Positions 31,684 to 41,000 are shown, numbered from the stretch's first letter. The stretch is 42,377 bases of DNA from a bacterium (GCA_030524675.1 JAUNGE010000028.1:1-42377), one strand, 5' to 3'. A program made the numbers and translations. The notes: generated from the sequence alone by a model not told the origin.

Positions 31684-33954
31684 ATGCGTAATGTAATCAG
31701 TTTGAATGAGGATTGGCGATTCATCCAGAAGGATGCAGGACTGCCGCAGGAGTTTCCAGAAGACTGGGAGAGAATCAATTTGCCCCACACCTGGAATGCG
31801 GTGGACGGACAGGACGGAAATGGTGCATATGACAGAGGAAACTACTGGTATGCGAAGCGTTTTTGGACACCAAAGCAGCCGCTTGTGGGAGGAAGAGTCT
31901 ATGTGGAAGTTTTGGCAGCGGGGCAGCAGGCATCCGTGTATGTCAATGGTACCAAAGTGATGTATCACGAAGGTGGTTATTCTACTTTCCGCGCCGATAT
32001 CACAGAGCTGTGTAAAAAAGAGGGAGAAAATCTTCTGGTGATTGCCTGCAGCAACGAGGTAAAGAGCAGTGTGTATCCAGAATCCGCAGACTTTACATTT
32101 TATGGCGGTCTGTACAGAGGGGTGAACCTGATTTCTGTGCCGGAGACACATTTCGACCTGGATTATTATGGTGGCCCTGGCCTGAAGGTGACACCGAAGC
32201 CATGTGACTGCGGCGGAGCTGTGTTTGAGCTGTCTTCCTGGGTCACAAACCCAGATGAGAACTTTACTGTCATGTACTCTGTCAGAGATATGGAGGGCAA
32301 TGAAGTGGCCAGTGCTGTGCGTCCGGCTGAGGATGCAGCGGTCACAGTCTATGTGCCGGATGCTGTCAGATGGGATATTGACAATCCATATCTGTATACT
32401 GTGACTGCTGTCTTGCAGCGCAGGAATGAGGCGTATGACGAGGTATCCGCCCGCGTGGGTGTGAGAAGTTTTTCCTGTGATCCGGATAGGGGCTTTATCC
32501 TCAATGGAGTGCAGACACCTCTGCGCGGCGTCAGCCGTCACCAGGACCGCCTCTATAAAGGCAATGCCATCACGAAAGAAGAGCATTATGAGGATGCAAG
32601 GATGATTAAGGAGCTGGGCGCCAACACCATCCGTCTGGCACATTACCAACATGCACAGGATTTTTACAATGCATGTGATGAGCTGGGATTTGTGATATGG
32701 GCAGAGATTCCGTTTATCAGCGTGTTCAAGGAAGATCCGGCAGCCCATGAAAACTGCATCAGTCAGATGAAAGAACTGATTATTCAGAATTATAACCATC
32801 CGTCCATCTGCTTCTGGGGAGTTTCCAATGAGATTCTGATCGGCGGCATTTCTGACAAACTGGTGGAAAATCATAAAGAATTGAATACTCTGTGCAAAGA
32901 ACTCGACCCTACCCGTCTGACTACCATAGCACATGTGAGTATGACTCCGGTGGAAAGTCCTATGCATGGACTGACAGATGTGGAGAGTTACAATCACTAT
33001 TTCGGCTGGTATGGAGGAAAAACAGAGGACAATGGTCCATGGTTTGATAATTTCCACAGAGTACATCCGGATATCTGTGTTGGTATTTCGGAGTATGGAT
33101 GTGAGGGAGTCATCACTTACCATGGTCCGAAGCCGGCCTGCAAGGATTACAGTGAGGAGTACCAGGCATTGTATCATGAGTATATGGCAAAAATGCTCGA
33201 GGAGCGCCCGTGGATCTGGTCCAGCCATGTATGGAATATGTTTGATTTTGGATGTGCAGCCCGCGATGAAGGTGGTGTGGCAGGACGAAACAATAAGGGA
33301 CTTGTCACAATCGACCGCAAAACCAAAAAGGACAGCTATTATATCTATCAGGCTTACTGGAGCAAAAAGCCGATGCTTCATCTGTGCGGCAGACGCTATG
33401 CGCAGCGTGCAGGTGAGACTACGGAAATCCGTGTATACTCCAACCAGCCGACAGTCACATTATATCTGAATGGAAAACTGGTGGAGGCAAAGACGGCAGA
33501 TAAGGTGTTTGTATTTACCATATCTTTGGAGAACGGATTTAACATCGTTGTGGCTGCGGCAGGAAACGTAAAAGAAAGCATGACGTTGGAAAAGGTGGAG
33601 AAAGAACCATCCATTTACGTACTTCCGGAAGTAAATGAGAGGGCAGAAGGCGTGGCCAACTGGTTTAAGCTGGCAGGAGATCTGGATTTGAAGGCACCAC
33701 TGGAATTCCCAGAGGGCAAATACAGCATCAAAGATACGCTGGAAGAACTGGCAAAAAGTCCAGAAGCACTTGAGATTGCCGCACAGGCAGGAAAGATTGC
33801 CATGAATGTGAACATTGTTCCTGGAGAGGGTATGTATGATATGGTTAAATCCATGACTCTGGAGGGAATGATTAAAATGGCAGGAAGTATGGTGCCAGAC
33901 GGATTCCGTGAGAGCTTGAATGCGAAACTGATTAAAATTGATAAGGTGCAGTAA
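31684..33954 (+). CDS. Glycoside hydrolase family 2 (beta-galactosidase/beta-glucuronidase type)
   Basis: This 756-residue intracellular enzyme has an N-terminal sugar-binding jelly roll (about 1-170), an Ig-like domain (about 175-270), a TIM barrel (about 275-570) and a C-terminal extension. The acid/base E383 lies in GVSNEI and the nucleophile E470 in ISEYG. A N-N-K-G sequence follows the barrel; it resembles the NxK motif used by glucuronidases to hold the carboxylate, but related galactosidases share N(N)KGLVT, so the substrate cannot be decided. The last ~110 residues (EGKYSIKDTLEELAKS... then MVKSMTLEGMIKMAG) form a small helical domain. GAGGAGGAG precedes ATG 31684. No signal peptide is present; the substrate is expected to enter through the GPH symporter next door. 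Confidence 0.92.
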   Translation: MRNVISLNEDWRFIQKDAGLPQEFPEDWERINLPHTWNAVDGQDGNGAYDRGNYWYAKRFWTPKQPLVGGRVYVEVLAAGQQASVYVNGTKVMYHEGGYSTFRADITELCKKEGENLLVIACSNEVKSSVYPESADFTFYGGLYRGVNLISVPETHFDLDYYGGPGLKVTPKPCDCGGAVFELSSWVTNPDENFTVMYSVRDMEGNEVASAVRPAEDAAVTVYVPDAVRWDIDNPYLYTVTAVLQRRNEAYDEVSARVGVRSFSCDPDRGFILNGVQTPLRGVSRHQDRLYKGNAITKEEHYEDARMIKELGANTIRLAHYQHAQDFYNACDELGFVIWAEIPFISVFKEDPAAHENCISQMKELIIQNYNHPSICFWGVSNEILIGGISDKLVENHKELNTLCKELDPTRLTTIAHVSMTPVESPMHGLTDVESYNHYFGWYGGKTEDNGPWFDNFHRVHPDICVGISEYGCEGVITYHGPKPACKDYSEEYQALYHEYMAKMLEERPWIWSSHVWNMFDFGCAARDEGGVAGRNNKGLVTIDRKTKKDSYYIYQAYWSKKPMLHLCGRRYAQRAGETTEIRVYSNQPTVTLYLNGKLVEAKTADKVFVFTISLENGFNIVVAAAGNVKESMTLEKVEKEPSIYVLPEVNERAEGVANWFKLAGDLDLKAPLEFPEGKYSIKDTLEELAKSPEALEIAAQAGKIAMNVNIVPGEGMYDMVKSMTLEGMIKMAGSMVPDGFRESLNAKLIKIDKVQ

Positions 33955-33972
33955 TCGCAGAGAGGAGAAAAA

Positions 33973-35358
33973 ATGGCAAAGGAAAAGACTTCTGTTCCAT
34001 CTTTCGGAATGAAAGATAAACTGGGATATATGTTTGGGGACTTTGGAAATGATTTTACCTTTCTTCTGTCATCCATGTTTATGATGAAGTTTTATACAGA
34101 TGTTATGGGGATTGCAGCAGGAGTGGTCGGTGTATTGATGATGGCAGCGCGTTTTGTGGATGCGGTTACAGATGTCACCATGGGTCAGATTGTGGATCGT
34201 TCCAAACCTACCAAAGATGGCAAGTTCAAACCGTGGATTAAGCGCATGTGCGGTCCGGTGGCAATCGCATCCTTTCTAATTTACCAGTCAGGACTGGCAG
34301 ATATGTCATATGGATTCAAACTTATCTGGATGTCCGTCACATATCTTCTGTGGGGGTCCATCTTTTATACCTCGATTAATATTCCATATGGTTCCATGGC
34401 GTCAGCGATTTCTTCTGACCCGAAGGACCGCACGCAGCTTTCCACATGGCGTACCATTGGTTCGACTCTGGCCGGAATGGTCATTGGCGTGGGCACGCCG
34501 ATGGTTGCATACGAAGTGGTTGAAGGAAATACAATGCTTTCCGGAAGCCGCATGACAATGATTGCAGGTGTATTCTCTGTCTGTGCAGTGATTTGCTATG
34601 TGCTCTGTTTTAAACTGGTGCGTGAGCGTGTCCCTGTAGAAGCGAATAATCAGAAACTTGAGGTTGGAAAGCTGTTCAAAAGTCTGTTCCGTAACCGTGC
34701 GTTGCTGGGAATCATTGCCGCAGCGATTCTCCTGCTTCTTGCACAACTGGGGATGTCCGGAATTTCCGGATATGTGTTCCCGAACTATTATGGTTCAGCA
34801 ACCGCACAGTCGGTAGCCTCTCTGACAGGCAACCTGGCAGTACTGTTCATCTGCGCACCTCTTGCCTCCAGGCTTGCGGCAAAGTATGGCAAGAAGGAAA
34901 TTTCCACCGTAGCGTGCCTGTTCGGTGCGGCTGTCTATATAATCTGCCTGGTTATGAAACCGCAGAATGCTTATGTATATGTTGTGTATTTTACATTGGC
35001 TTACATCGGCATCGGTTTCTTTAATACGGTGATTTGGGCGATGATTACCGATGTGATTGACGATGCGGAAGTGAGAAATGGAATCCGTGAGGATGGTACT
35101 ATCTATGCTGTATATTCCTTTGCGCGCAAAGTCGGACAGGCACTTTCCTCCGGTATGGTAGGTGGACTTCTGACTCTGATCGGATATTCGGCAACGACAG
35201 CTTTTGATCCGGATGTTACAATGGGGATTTTTAAAATGTCCTGTATCATTCCGATTGTAGGGTTTGGCGCGGTTGCGCTGGCACTGATTTTTATTTATCC
35301 GCTGAATAAGAAGCGTGTGGATGAGAACTGTGCAGAGCTGGCACGCCGCCGCAGATAG
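33973..35358 (+). CDS. GPH-family glycoside:cation symporter
   Basis: This 461-residue transporter of the MelB/GusB/XylP type has about twelve hydrophobic segments; DKLGYMFGDFGNDFTF is the family start motif and DAVTDVTMGQIVDRSKPTKDGKFKPWI is the loop between helices 2 and 3. It imports glycosides or glucuronides with Na+ or H+. It lies 18 bases after the GH2 gene with AGAGGAGA before the ATG, so the pair forms an import-and-cleave unit. The substrate is that of the GH2 enzyme. Confidence 0.94.
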   Translation: MAKEKTSVPSFGMKDKLGYMFGDFGNDFTFLLSSMFMMKFYTDVMGIAAGVVGVLMMAARFVDAVTDVTMGQIVDRSKPTKDGKFKPWIKRMCGPVAIASFLIYQSGLADMSYGFKLIWMSVTYLLWGSIFYTSINIPYGSMASAISSDPKDRTQLSTWRTIGSTLAGMVIGVGTPMVAYEVVEGNTMLSGSRMTMIAGVFSVCAVICYVLCFKLVRERVPVEANNQKLEVGKLFKSLFRNRALLGIIAAAILLLLAQLGMSGISGYVFPNYYGSATAQSVASLTGNLAVLFICAPLASRLAAKYGKKEISTVACLFGAAVYIICLVMKPQNAYVYVVYFTLAYIGIGFFNTVIWAMITDVIDDAEVRNGIREDGTIYAVYSFARKVGQALSSGMVGGLLTLIGYSATTAFDPDVTMGIFKMSCIIPIVGFGAVALALIFIYPLNKKRVDENCAELARRRR

Positions 35359-35742
35359 AAAACATGTTTCAAAAATGCCAAAGTACCAGGTGATTTTCCA
35401 AAACAGGTATGGGGCAGCAAAAAAGATAGAAAGAGAGATATGCATAGCCAGGAAAAAATGGCGGCATATCTCTTTTTTATTTGCCGTTTAGCAGGATTTT
35501 TGATACGAAGTGTAACCGGCAGAGAAAGGGAAGATAGAAACTAATTAATAACTTTTGGTTATTGATAATAAGAATGTTTCAATTCTCTTTTGTGTACAAA
35601 AAACGTATAATGTTTTATGGCAAATAGTTAAGGTATAAATGGTTTGACAGTAAACAAGACAACAGAAAGCGGGCAAAAAAGAGGCAGCAGACAGATGGAT
35701 ACATGGCGGGCAGAGTTCTATAGAGAAAGGGGAGAGGAAACC
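35359..35742 (+). other. Spacer with terminator, small dyad and possible MarR-operon promoter
   Basis: Contents: the GPH terminator (35430-35480), a small dyad AATAAC-ttttg-GTTATT (35547-35563) and a TATAAT (35606-35611) without a good -35 box. The dyad might be a MarR site; this is weak. An upstream in-frame ATG at 35644 would extend the MarR protein by 33 residues but lacks a ribosome site. Confidence 0.4.
35430..35480 (+). terminator. Terminator after the GPH symporter gene
   Basis: AAGAGAGATATGC and GCATATCTCTTTTTT pair with an inner CCA/TGG pairing around a GAAAAAA loop, ending in TTTTTTATTT. Confidence 0.88.
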
Positions 35743-36198
35743 ATGGAAGAAATCAGAATGAACTGTCTTTTAAAGCAGATAAAAGCGGCACTGGAACAGT
35801 ATGAGCGGTCAAATCCGCAAGAGATGGATATGACAATTGGACAGTGTATTATGCTCAATTATCTGCTGAATCAAGATTCCAGGGATCTGTATGCTACGGA
35901 TATCCATGTGATATTTGGAATATCCAAGGCGACGGTATCCACAATTTTGAAGAGTTTAAAGAAAAAAGGGTATCTGCTCATGGAGGAAGATATGCAAGAT
36001 GACAGAAGAAAGAGACTTGTTCTGACAGAAAAAGCATATGAAATGCAGCAGAACGTGGAAGAAGCTTTGAGAAAACGAGGGGAGGATATGTGCAGAGGAA
36101 TATCGAGACAGGAGCTAGAGATGACCGAGCAGGTTCTCTGCCGGATGCTTTTGAATCTAAGGAACAAGAACAGTGAGAACAAGGAGGAACCGATATGA
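35743..36198 (+). CDS. MarR-family regulator of the ABC exporter
   Basis: This 151-residue regulator has the winged HTH at about 35-110; SKATVSTILKSLKKKGYLLMEEDMQDDRRKRLVLTEKA is the wing region. GGGGAGAGG precedes ATG 35743. Its stop overlaps the first exporter gene by ATGA. MarR proteins in such positions usually repress the exporter and release DNA when a drug-like ligand binds. Confidence 0.9.
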   Translation: MEEIRMNCLLKQIKAALEQYERSNPQEMDMTIGQCIMLNYLLNQDSRDLYATDIHVIFGISKATVSTILKSLKKKGYLLMEEDMQDDRRKRLVLTEKAYEMQQNVEEALRKRGEDMCRGISRQELEMTEQVLCRMLLNLRNKNSENKEEPI

Positions 36199-37967
36199 TA
36201 AAAACACTGTTGAGCCGAGTGGGAGAGTACAGGCGGGCGTCGATTCTGACTCCGCTTTTTACAGCCCTGGAGGTATTGATGGAAGTGCTGATTCCTTTTA
36301 TCATGGCGTCCATCATCGACAAAGGAATTGAAGCAGGGAATATCCGCATGGTTTATGCGTATGGTGCACTGATGCTGCTTTTGGCATTTTTCAGTCTTTA
36401 TTTCGGCGTGATGGCAGGACGGTATGGCGCAGAAGCTTCCTCAGGATTTGCCGCAAATCTGAGAGAGGGAATGTATGAGAAGATTCAGACGTTTTCTTTT
36501 TCCAATATCGACAAATTCAGCACAGCCGGACTGGTGACACGTATGACAACGGATGTCATGAACATGCAGACCGCGTATCAGATGTCTCTGCGAATTGCAG
36601 TCCGCTCTCCGCTGATGTTACTGTGCAGTCTGTGTATGTGTTTCGTCATCAATCGAAAGCTGAGTCTGATTTTTCTGGCGGCGATTCTGGTACTGGCTGT
36701 CGCTCTGGCTCTGATTATGAGCAGCGCGGTCCGTTTCTATGATGAAGTATTTGAAAAGTATGATGAGCTGAATGGGAGTATTCAGGAAAATGTATCAGCG
36801 ATTCGAGTGGTAAAGGCGTTTGTGAGAGAGGACTATGAGAACAAGAAGTTCAAAAAAGCCGCCGACAATCTCTACCGTCTTTTTGTGAAGGCAGAAAGCT
36901 TGCTGGCGCTGAACAATCCGGTTATGATGCTGGTCGTATACGGGTGTATGATTGGATTGTCCTGGTTTGGTGCGCACTATATCGTAATCGGGGATTTGAC
37001 GACGGGCGAGTTGACTTCTATGTTCAGTTATGTGATGGGAGTTCTGATGTCGCTGATGATGCTTTCCATGGTCTTTGTTATGCTGACGATGAGTGCAGCC
37101 AGCGGTCGGCGTATTGCAGAAGTGCTGGAAGAAAAAGCAGACTTGAGCAATCCAAAGAATCCAGTGACAAAGATTTCGGATGGCAGCATTGATTTTGAGC
37201 ATGTGACATTTTCCTACAAACAGGGAAGTGGAGAGAAGACACTTCGGGATATCACACTTCACATTGATGCGGGAGAAACCATTGGAATTATCGGAGGTAC
37301 TGGCTGTGGAAAGACGAGTCTGGTAAATCTCATCAGCCGTCTGTACGATGTGGACCAGGGAAAAGTCCTGGTAGGCGGAAGAGATGTGCGTTTTTATGAC
37401 ATGGAAGTGCTGAGAAATCAGGTGGCAGTTGTACTCCAGAAAAATGTGCTGTTTTCTGGAACCATTCTCGATAATCTGCGATGGGGGAAAGAAGATGCCA
37501 CGGAGGAAGAGTGCAGAGAGGTCTGCCGTCAGGCATGTGCGGATGAGTTTATTGAACAGTTTCCAGATGGATACCATACCTGGATTGAGCAGGGAGGAAC
37601 CAACGTTTCAGGCGGACAGAAGCAGCGGCTCTGTATTGCAAGAGCACTGTTGAAGAAGCCCAAAATTCTGATTCTGGATGATTCCACCAGCGCAGTTGAT
37701 ACGGCCACAGACGCAAAGATACGAAAGGCATTTCGGGAACGGATACCAGGAACCACGAAAATTATCATTGCACAGAGAATTTCCAGTGTTCAGGATGCTG
37801 ATAGAATTCTAGTTATGGAGGAAGGGCAGATTTCCGGTTTTGACACACATGAAAATCTGCTGAAATCCAATCCGATTTATCAGGAGATTTATGATACCCA
37901 GATGAAGGGCGGCGGTGACTTTGACCATGTCCCTTCAGAAAGTGGACAGACAGGAAAGGAAGTGTAA
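36195..37967 (+). CDS. ABC exporter half-transporter with degenerate catalytic site
   Basis: This is a 590-residue fusion of six TM segments and an ATPase domain. Walker A is GGTGCGKTS (G367-S375), the signature NVSGGQKQRL and Walker B ILILDDSTSAVD. The catalytic Glu is replaced by D496, as in the degenerate subunit of heterodimeric exporters such as TM287/288, BmrCD and LmrCD. It is followed 5 bases later by a second half-transporter. The pair is expected to export drugs or lipophilic compounds, or lipid-like molecules. Confidence 0.94.
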   Translation: MIKTLLSRVGEYRRASILTPLFTALEVLMEVLIPFIMASIIDKGIEAGNIRMVYAYGALMLLLAFFSLYFGVMAGRYGAEASSGFAANLREGMYEKIQTFSFSNIDKFSTAGLVTRMTTDVMNMQTAYQMSLRIAVRSPLMLLCSLCMCFVINRKLSLIFLAAILVLAVALALIMSSAVRFYDEVFEKYDELNGSIQENVSAIRVVKAFVREDYENKKFKKAADNLYRLFVKAESLLALNNPVMMLVVYGCMIGLSWFGAHYIVIGDLTTGELTSMFSYVMGVLMSLMMLSMVFVMLTMSAASGRRIAEVLEEKADLSNPKNPVTKISDGSIDFEHVTFSYKQGSGEKTLRDITLHIDAGETIGIIGGTGCGKTSLVNLISRLYDVDQGKVLVGGRDVRFYDMEVLRNQVAVVLQKNVLFSGTILDNLRWGKEDATEEECREVCRQACADEFIEQFPDGYHTWIEQGGTNVSGGQKQRLCIARALLKKPKILILDDSTSAVDTATDAKIRKAFRERIPGTTKIIIAQRISSVQDADRILVMEEGQISGFDTHENLLKSNPIYQEIYDTQMKGGGDFDHVPSESGQTGKEV

Positions 37968-37971
37968 ACAG

Positions 37972-39858
37972 ATGAATGTACAGAAAAAGAAAAAAACACA
38001 GCCGATGCCTGTTTTAAAGAGAGTTTTGGGATATATGCTGAAAAGCTATCGGTGGTCATTTATTTGTGTGGTTGTTTGTATTCTGGGATCGGCGCTGGCA
38101 ACTCTGCGGGGGACACTCTTTATGCAGACGTTAATTGATGACTATATTGTGCCGCTGACGAGAGCACAAACGCCGGATTTTCAGCCTCTGGCGAAGGCTG
38201 TCGCGGGGCTGGCTGCAGTCTATGCAGTTGGAATTGTGTGTGCCTATCTCTACAACCGCATTATGATTAACATCACACAGGGAACCATGAGAAATCTGAG
38301 AGTCGAGCTGTTTACCCACATGGAATCTCTCCCTATCCGGTATTTTGATACCCACGCTCATGGAGACATTATGTCTGTGTATACCAATGATGTGGATACT
38401 CTGCGCCAGCTGATTAGTCAGAGTATTCCTCAAATTATAAACTCATTCGTGACGCTGGCTATTACATTTGTCAGCATGGTTGTGCTGAGTGTCCCGCTGA
38501 CGTTGATGGCCTTGCTTATGGTAGGAGTGATGTTATTAGCGGCATCGAAGATAGGAAATCAATCTTCCAAATATTTCAGGGAGCAGCAGAAGAGCTTGGG
38601 CGAAGTCAATGGATATATCGAGGAAATGATGGAAGGTCAGAAAGTAGTCAAAGTCTTCTGCCATGAAGAGCAGAGTAAGGAACAGTTTCGTAAGCTGAAC
38701 CAACAGCTTCGGGAGAGCACATTTCAGGCAAATAAATTTGCCAATATTATGATGCCGGTCAATGGGAACCTTGGAAATATCAGTTATGTACTGTGTGCGG
38801 TGCTAGGAGCGGCACTGGCGCTGGGCGGTCATGCCGGACTGACTCTAGGCGGTCTGGTATCTTTCCTGAACCTGAATAAGAACTTTACCCGTCCAATTAC
38901 ACAGATCAGCCAGCAGATGAACAGCATTGTTATGGCTCTGGCGGGAGCAGAGCGTGTGTTTGAACTGCTGGACGAGACTCCGGAAACAGATGAGGGGTAT
39001 GTGGAATTGGTAAATGCCAGAGAAAATGCGGATGGTTCTCTGACAGAATGTGAAAAACGCACTGGCGTATGGGCATGGAAACATCCTCACAAAGCGGATG
39101 GAAGTATCACCTACACAAAACTCGAGGGGGATGTGACGTTCCACGATGTGGATTTTGGGTATGATGAGGAAAAAATAGTCCTGCACAATGTGAAGCTCTA
39201 CGCCACTCCAGGGCAGAAGATTGCATTTGTGGGAAGCACCGGAGCCGGAAAAACTACGATTACGAATCTGATTAACCGTTTTTATGATATTCAGGACGGC
39301 AAAATCCGCTATGACAATATCAATATCAATAAGATAAAGAAAGCAGATCTGCGCCGCTCGCTGGGGATGGTACTTCAGGACACGCACCTGTTTACAGGAA
39401 CTGTGATGGACAATATTCGTTATGGCCGTCTCGATGCTACGGATGAAGAATGCATTCATGCGGCAAAGCTGGCAAACGCCCATGGGTTTATCAAACGTCT
39501 CCCCGAAGGATATCAGACCATGCTGACTGGCGACGGGGCCAATCTGAGCCAAGGACAGAGGCAGCTTCTGGCCATTGCCAGGGCCGCTGTGGCGGACCCG
39601 CCGGTGCTGATTTTGGATGAAGCGACTTCCTCCATCGATACACGAACAGAGACGCTGGTGCAGAATGGTATGGACCGTCTGATGAAGGGCAGGACAACGT
39701 TTGTGATTGCTCACAGACTGTCCACTGTGAAAAATGCAGACTGTATTATGGTTCTGGAACAGGGGCGGATCATTGAGAGAGGAACTCATGAGCAGCTTTT
39801 GGAAGAAAAAGGGCGGTATTATCAGCTTTACACAGGAAATGCAATAGAGGCTTCCTGA
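37972..39858 (+). CDS. ABC exporter half-transporter with canonical catalytic site
   Basis: This 628-residue partner of the preceding protein has six TM segments, Walker A GSTGAGKTT (K427), signature LSQGQRQLLAIARA and Walker B ILDEATSSID with the catalytic E550 intact. A long linker of about 45 residues (NADGSLTECEKRTGVWAW...) lies between the transmembrane and ATPase parts, usual in this subfamily. ATG 37972 has AAAGGAAG upstream and is preferred to an in-frame start at 37915, inside the upstream gene. Only one competent ATP site is predicted in the heterodimer. Confidence 0.94.
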   Translation: MNVQKKKKTQPMPVLKRVLGYMLKSYRWSFICVVVCILGSALATLRGTLFMQTLIDDYIVPLTRAQTPDFQPLAKAVAGLAAVYAVGIVCAYLYNRIMINITQGTMRNLRVELFTHMESLPIRYFDTHAHGDIMSVYTNDVDTLRQLISQSIPQIINSFVTLAITFVSMVVLSVPLTLMALLMVGVMLLAASKIGNQSSKYFREQQKSLGEVNGYIEEMMEGQKVVKVFCHEEQSKEQFRKLNQQLRESTFQANKFANIMMPVNGNLGNISYVLCAVLGAALALGGHAGLTLGGLVSFLNLNKNFTRPITQISQQMNSIVMALAGAERVFELLDETPETDEGYVELVNARENADGSLTECEKRTGVWAWKHPHKADGSITYTKLEGDVTFHDVDFGYDEEKIVLHNVKLYATPGQKIAFVGSTGAGKTTITNLINRFYDIQDGKIRYDNININKIKKADLRRSLGMVLQDTHLFTGTVMDNIRYGRLDATDEECIHAAKLANAHGFIKRLPEGYQTMLTGDGANLSQGQRQLLAIARAAVADPPVLILDEATSSIDTRTETLVQNGMDRLMKGRTTFVIAHRLSTVKNADCIMVLEQGRIIERGTHEQLLEEKGRYYQLYTGNAIEAS

Positions 39859-39869
39859 TGGATATCCAT

Positions 39870-40730
39870 CTAAATCAAGTGTAGAAAATGCTTCAGGGCT
39901 GTATTTGAAGTTTTTTGGTGATAAAAAATGCCAAAAGAGAGGGGCGGAGTCTGTGCGAGCGGAATTGCAGCAAAATCCGATGATTTGGTACACAGGGCGT
40001 ATGGAAGCACAGAAACGCCCATTCCGGCGGCAACCATACAATGTGCCGTTTCTAGATCTTCACAGTAGAAAACCTGATTTGTAGAGTGTGATGTCAAAAA
40101 CTGCTGCTGGAAATCAGCCATGGACTGGGGTGCATTGAGCGGATTGCATGCAATGATGGAGAAGGGGTTCAGGTCGTCTGAAGAAACAGATTCTTTGGAA
40201 GCCAGAGGATGAATGGCGGGAACCAGGCAGGCCAGATGGTCTTTTTGCAGTTCGAGAAACAGAATGTCCTTCTTTTTCGTCAGGTCTTCTTTGTAGAGGA
40301 AAAGCAGATCGAGTATGTTTTCAAGGAAAAGATTGATAGCAACCTTGTATCCTGGAACAAAAATATTCGGATAAATGTCAGGGTGCGCCTCATGAAATTT
40401 TTTGAGGATTGGAGTCAGGTATAGGAGAGCCGCCGGATTGCTTAGACCAATACGCAGGGAAGCTGGATTGGTGTTGCGGTTCTTCAGACGACTGACTGCC
40501 GTCTGTGTCTTTGTCACAATCTCTTTGGCATCCTTATAAAAGGACATCCCTGCAGGCGTTAATTCTACGTGGCGGGTGGAACGTATAAAAAGAGCGACCC
40601 CAAGTTCGTGTTCCAGAGAACGGATCTGTTTGGTCACAGCTGGCTGAGAGATATGGAGTGTCTCGGCTGCTCTTGCGAAACTCAGATTTTCAGCGACCAG
40701 AAGAAAACAGATTAGATTATCAAGATTCAT
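39870..40730 (-). CDS. LysR-family transcriptional regulator
   Basis: This 286-residue regulator has an N-terminal winged HTH (about 1-62; FARAAETLHISQPAVTKQIRSLE) and a C-terminal periplasmic-binding-like effector domain (about 90-285; SLRIGLSN, VAAGMGVSVLPY). GGAGG lies 9 bases before ATG 40730, preferred to the in-frame ATG at 40745. It is convergent with the ABC exporter, ending 11 bases from it. No obvious divergent target except the surface protein gene about 360 bases away; the spacer between them holds stem-loops, so a link is uncertain. Confidence 0.93.
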   Translation of the reverse strand: MNLDNLICFLLVAENLSFARAAETLHISQPAVTKQIRSLEHELGVALFIRSTRHVELTPAGMSFYKDAKEIVTKTQTAVSRLKNRNTNPASLRIGLSNPAALLYLTPILKKFHEAHPDIYPNIFVPGYKVAINLFLENILDLLFLYKEDLTKKKDILFLELQKDHLACLVPAIHPLASKESVSSDDLNPFSIIACNPLNAPQSMADFQQQFLTSHSTNQVFYCEDLETAHCMVAAGMGVSVLPYALCTKSSDFAAIPLAQTPPLSFGIFYHQKTSNTALKHFLHLI

Positions 40731-40785
40731 TTTGTTTACCTCCAACGAATACCTATTTGCTTTGTCATCATGTTTTTGGCGGGTC

Positions 40786-40846
40786 CCAAGGTCAAAAATC
40801 CTCTTGCAAGCAAGCTTGCATCGGATTTCTGACCTTTTGACCTTGG
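40786..40846. repeat. 61-nt extended inverted repeat/stem-loop
   Basis: CCAAGGTCAAAA and TTTTGACCTTGG are perfect 12-bp outer arms. Inside, AATCC pairs with GGATT and TGCAAGC with GCTTGCA around a 2-base centre. A 7-base bulge (TCTGACC) breaks symmetry on the right side. The outer arms repeat the GGTCA/TGACC motif. It may be a mobile palindromic element (REP/MITE-like) or a structured leader of the LysR gene. Confidence 0.75.
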
Positions 40847-40894
40847 TATCATCAAAATATGAAAATCAAGGCTTTTTTGGCTTTGGTATCATCA
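40843..40894. repeat. Direct repeat TTGGTATCATCA, two copies 40 bp apart
   Basis: TTGGTATCATCA occurs at 40843-40854 and 40883-40894. The first copy overlaps the right arm of the stem-loop. Their role is unknown; they could be a duplicated element edge or a regulator site. Confidence 0.65.
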
Positions 40895-41000
40895 TATCAT
40901 GTCATGCAGAGAAAATGCAAGAGAACACGACTTTACTCTTTGGTTGGAGAAAAATACAGCGATATGAATTTCAAATAATGAAATTTTTTAAATTAAGGTA

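Noticed and set aside
31642-33381. A very long open frame (579 codons) on the minus strand opposite the GH2 gene.
   Set aside because: The plus strand encodes a full GH2 enzyme with catalytic residues; the reverse frame has a His/Cys/Ile-rich, shadow-like composition and no ribosome site.
39857-39870. Perfect 14-bp palindrome GATGGATATCCATC between the convergent ABC and LysR genes.
   Set aside because: No T run on either side and too short a loop to act as a terminator; it may be chance at the two stop codons.
38845-40041. Long minus-strand frame (398 codons) opposite the second ABC exporter.
   Set aside because: Low-complexity shadow of the ABC gene with no ribosome site; it also overlaps the LysR gene in another frame.
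40786-40894. CRISPR-like array because of repeated TTGGTATCATCA.
   Set aside because: Only two short copies with no further regular units, no cas genes nearby.
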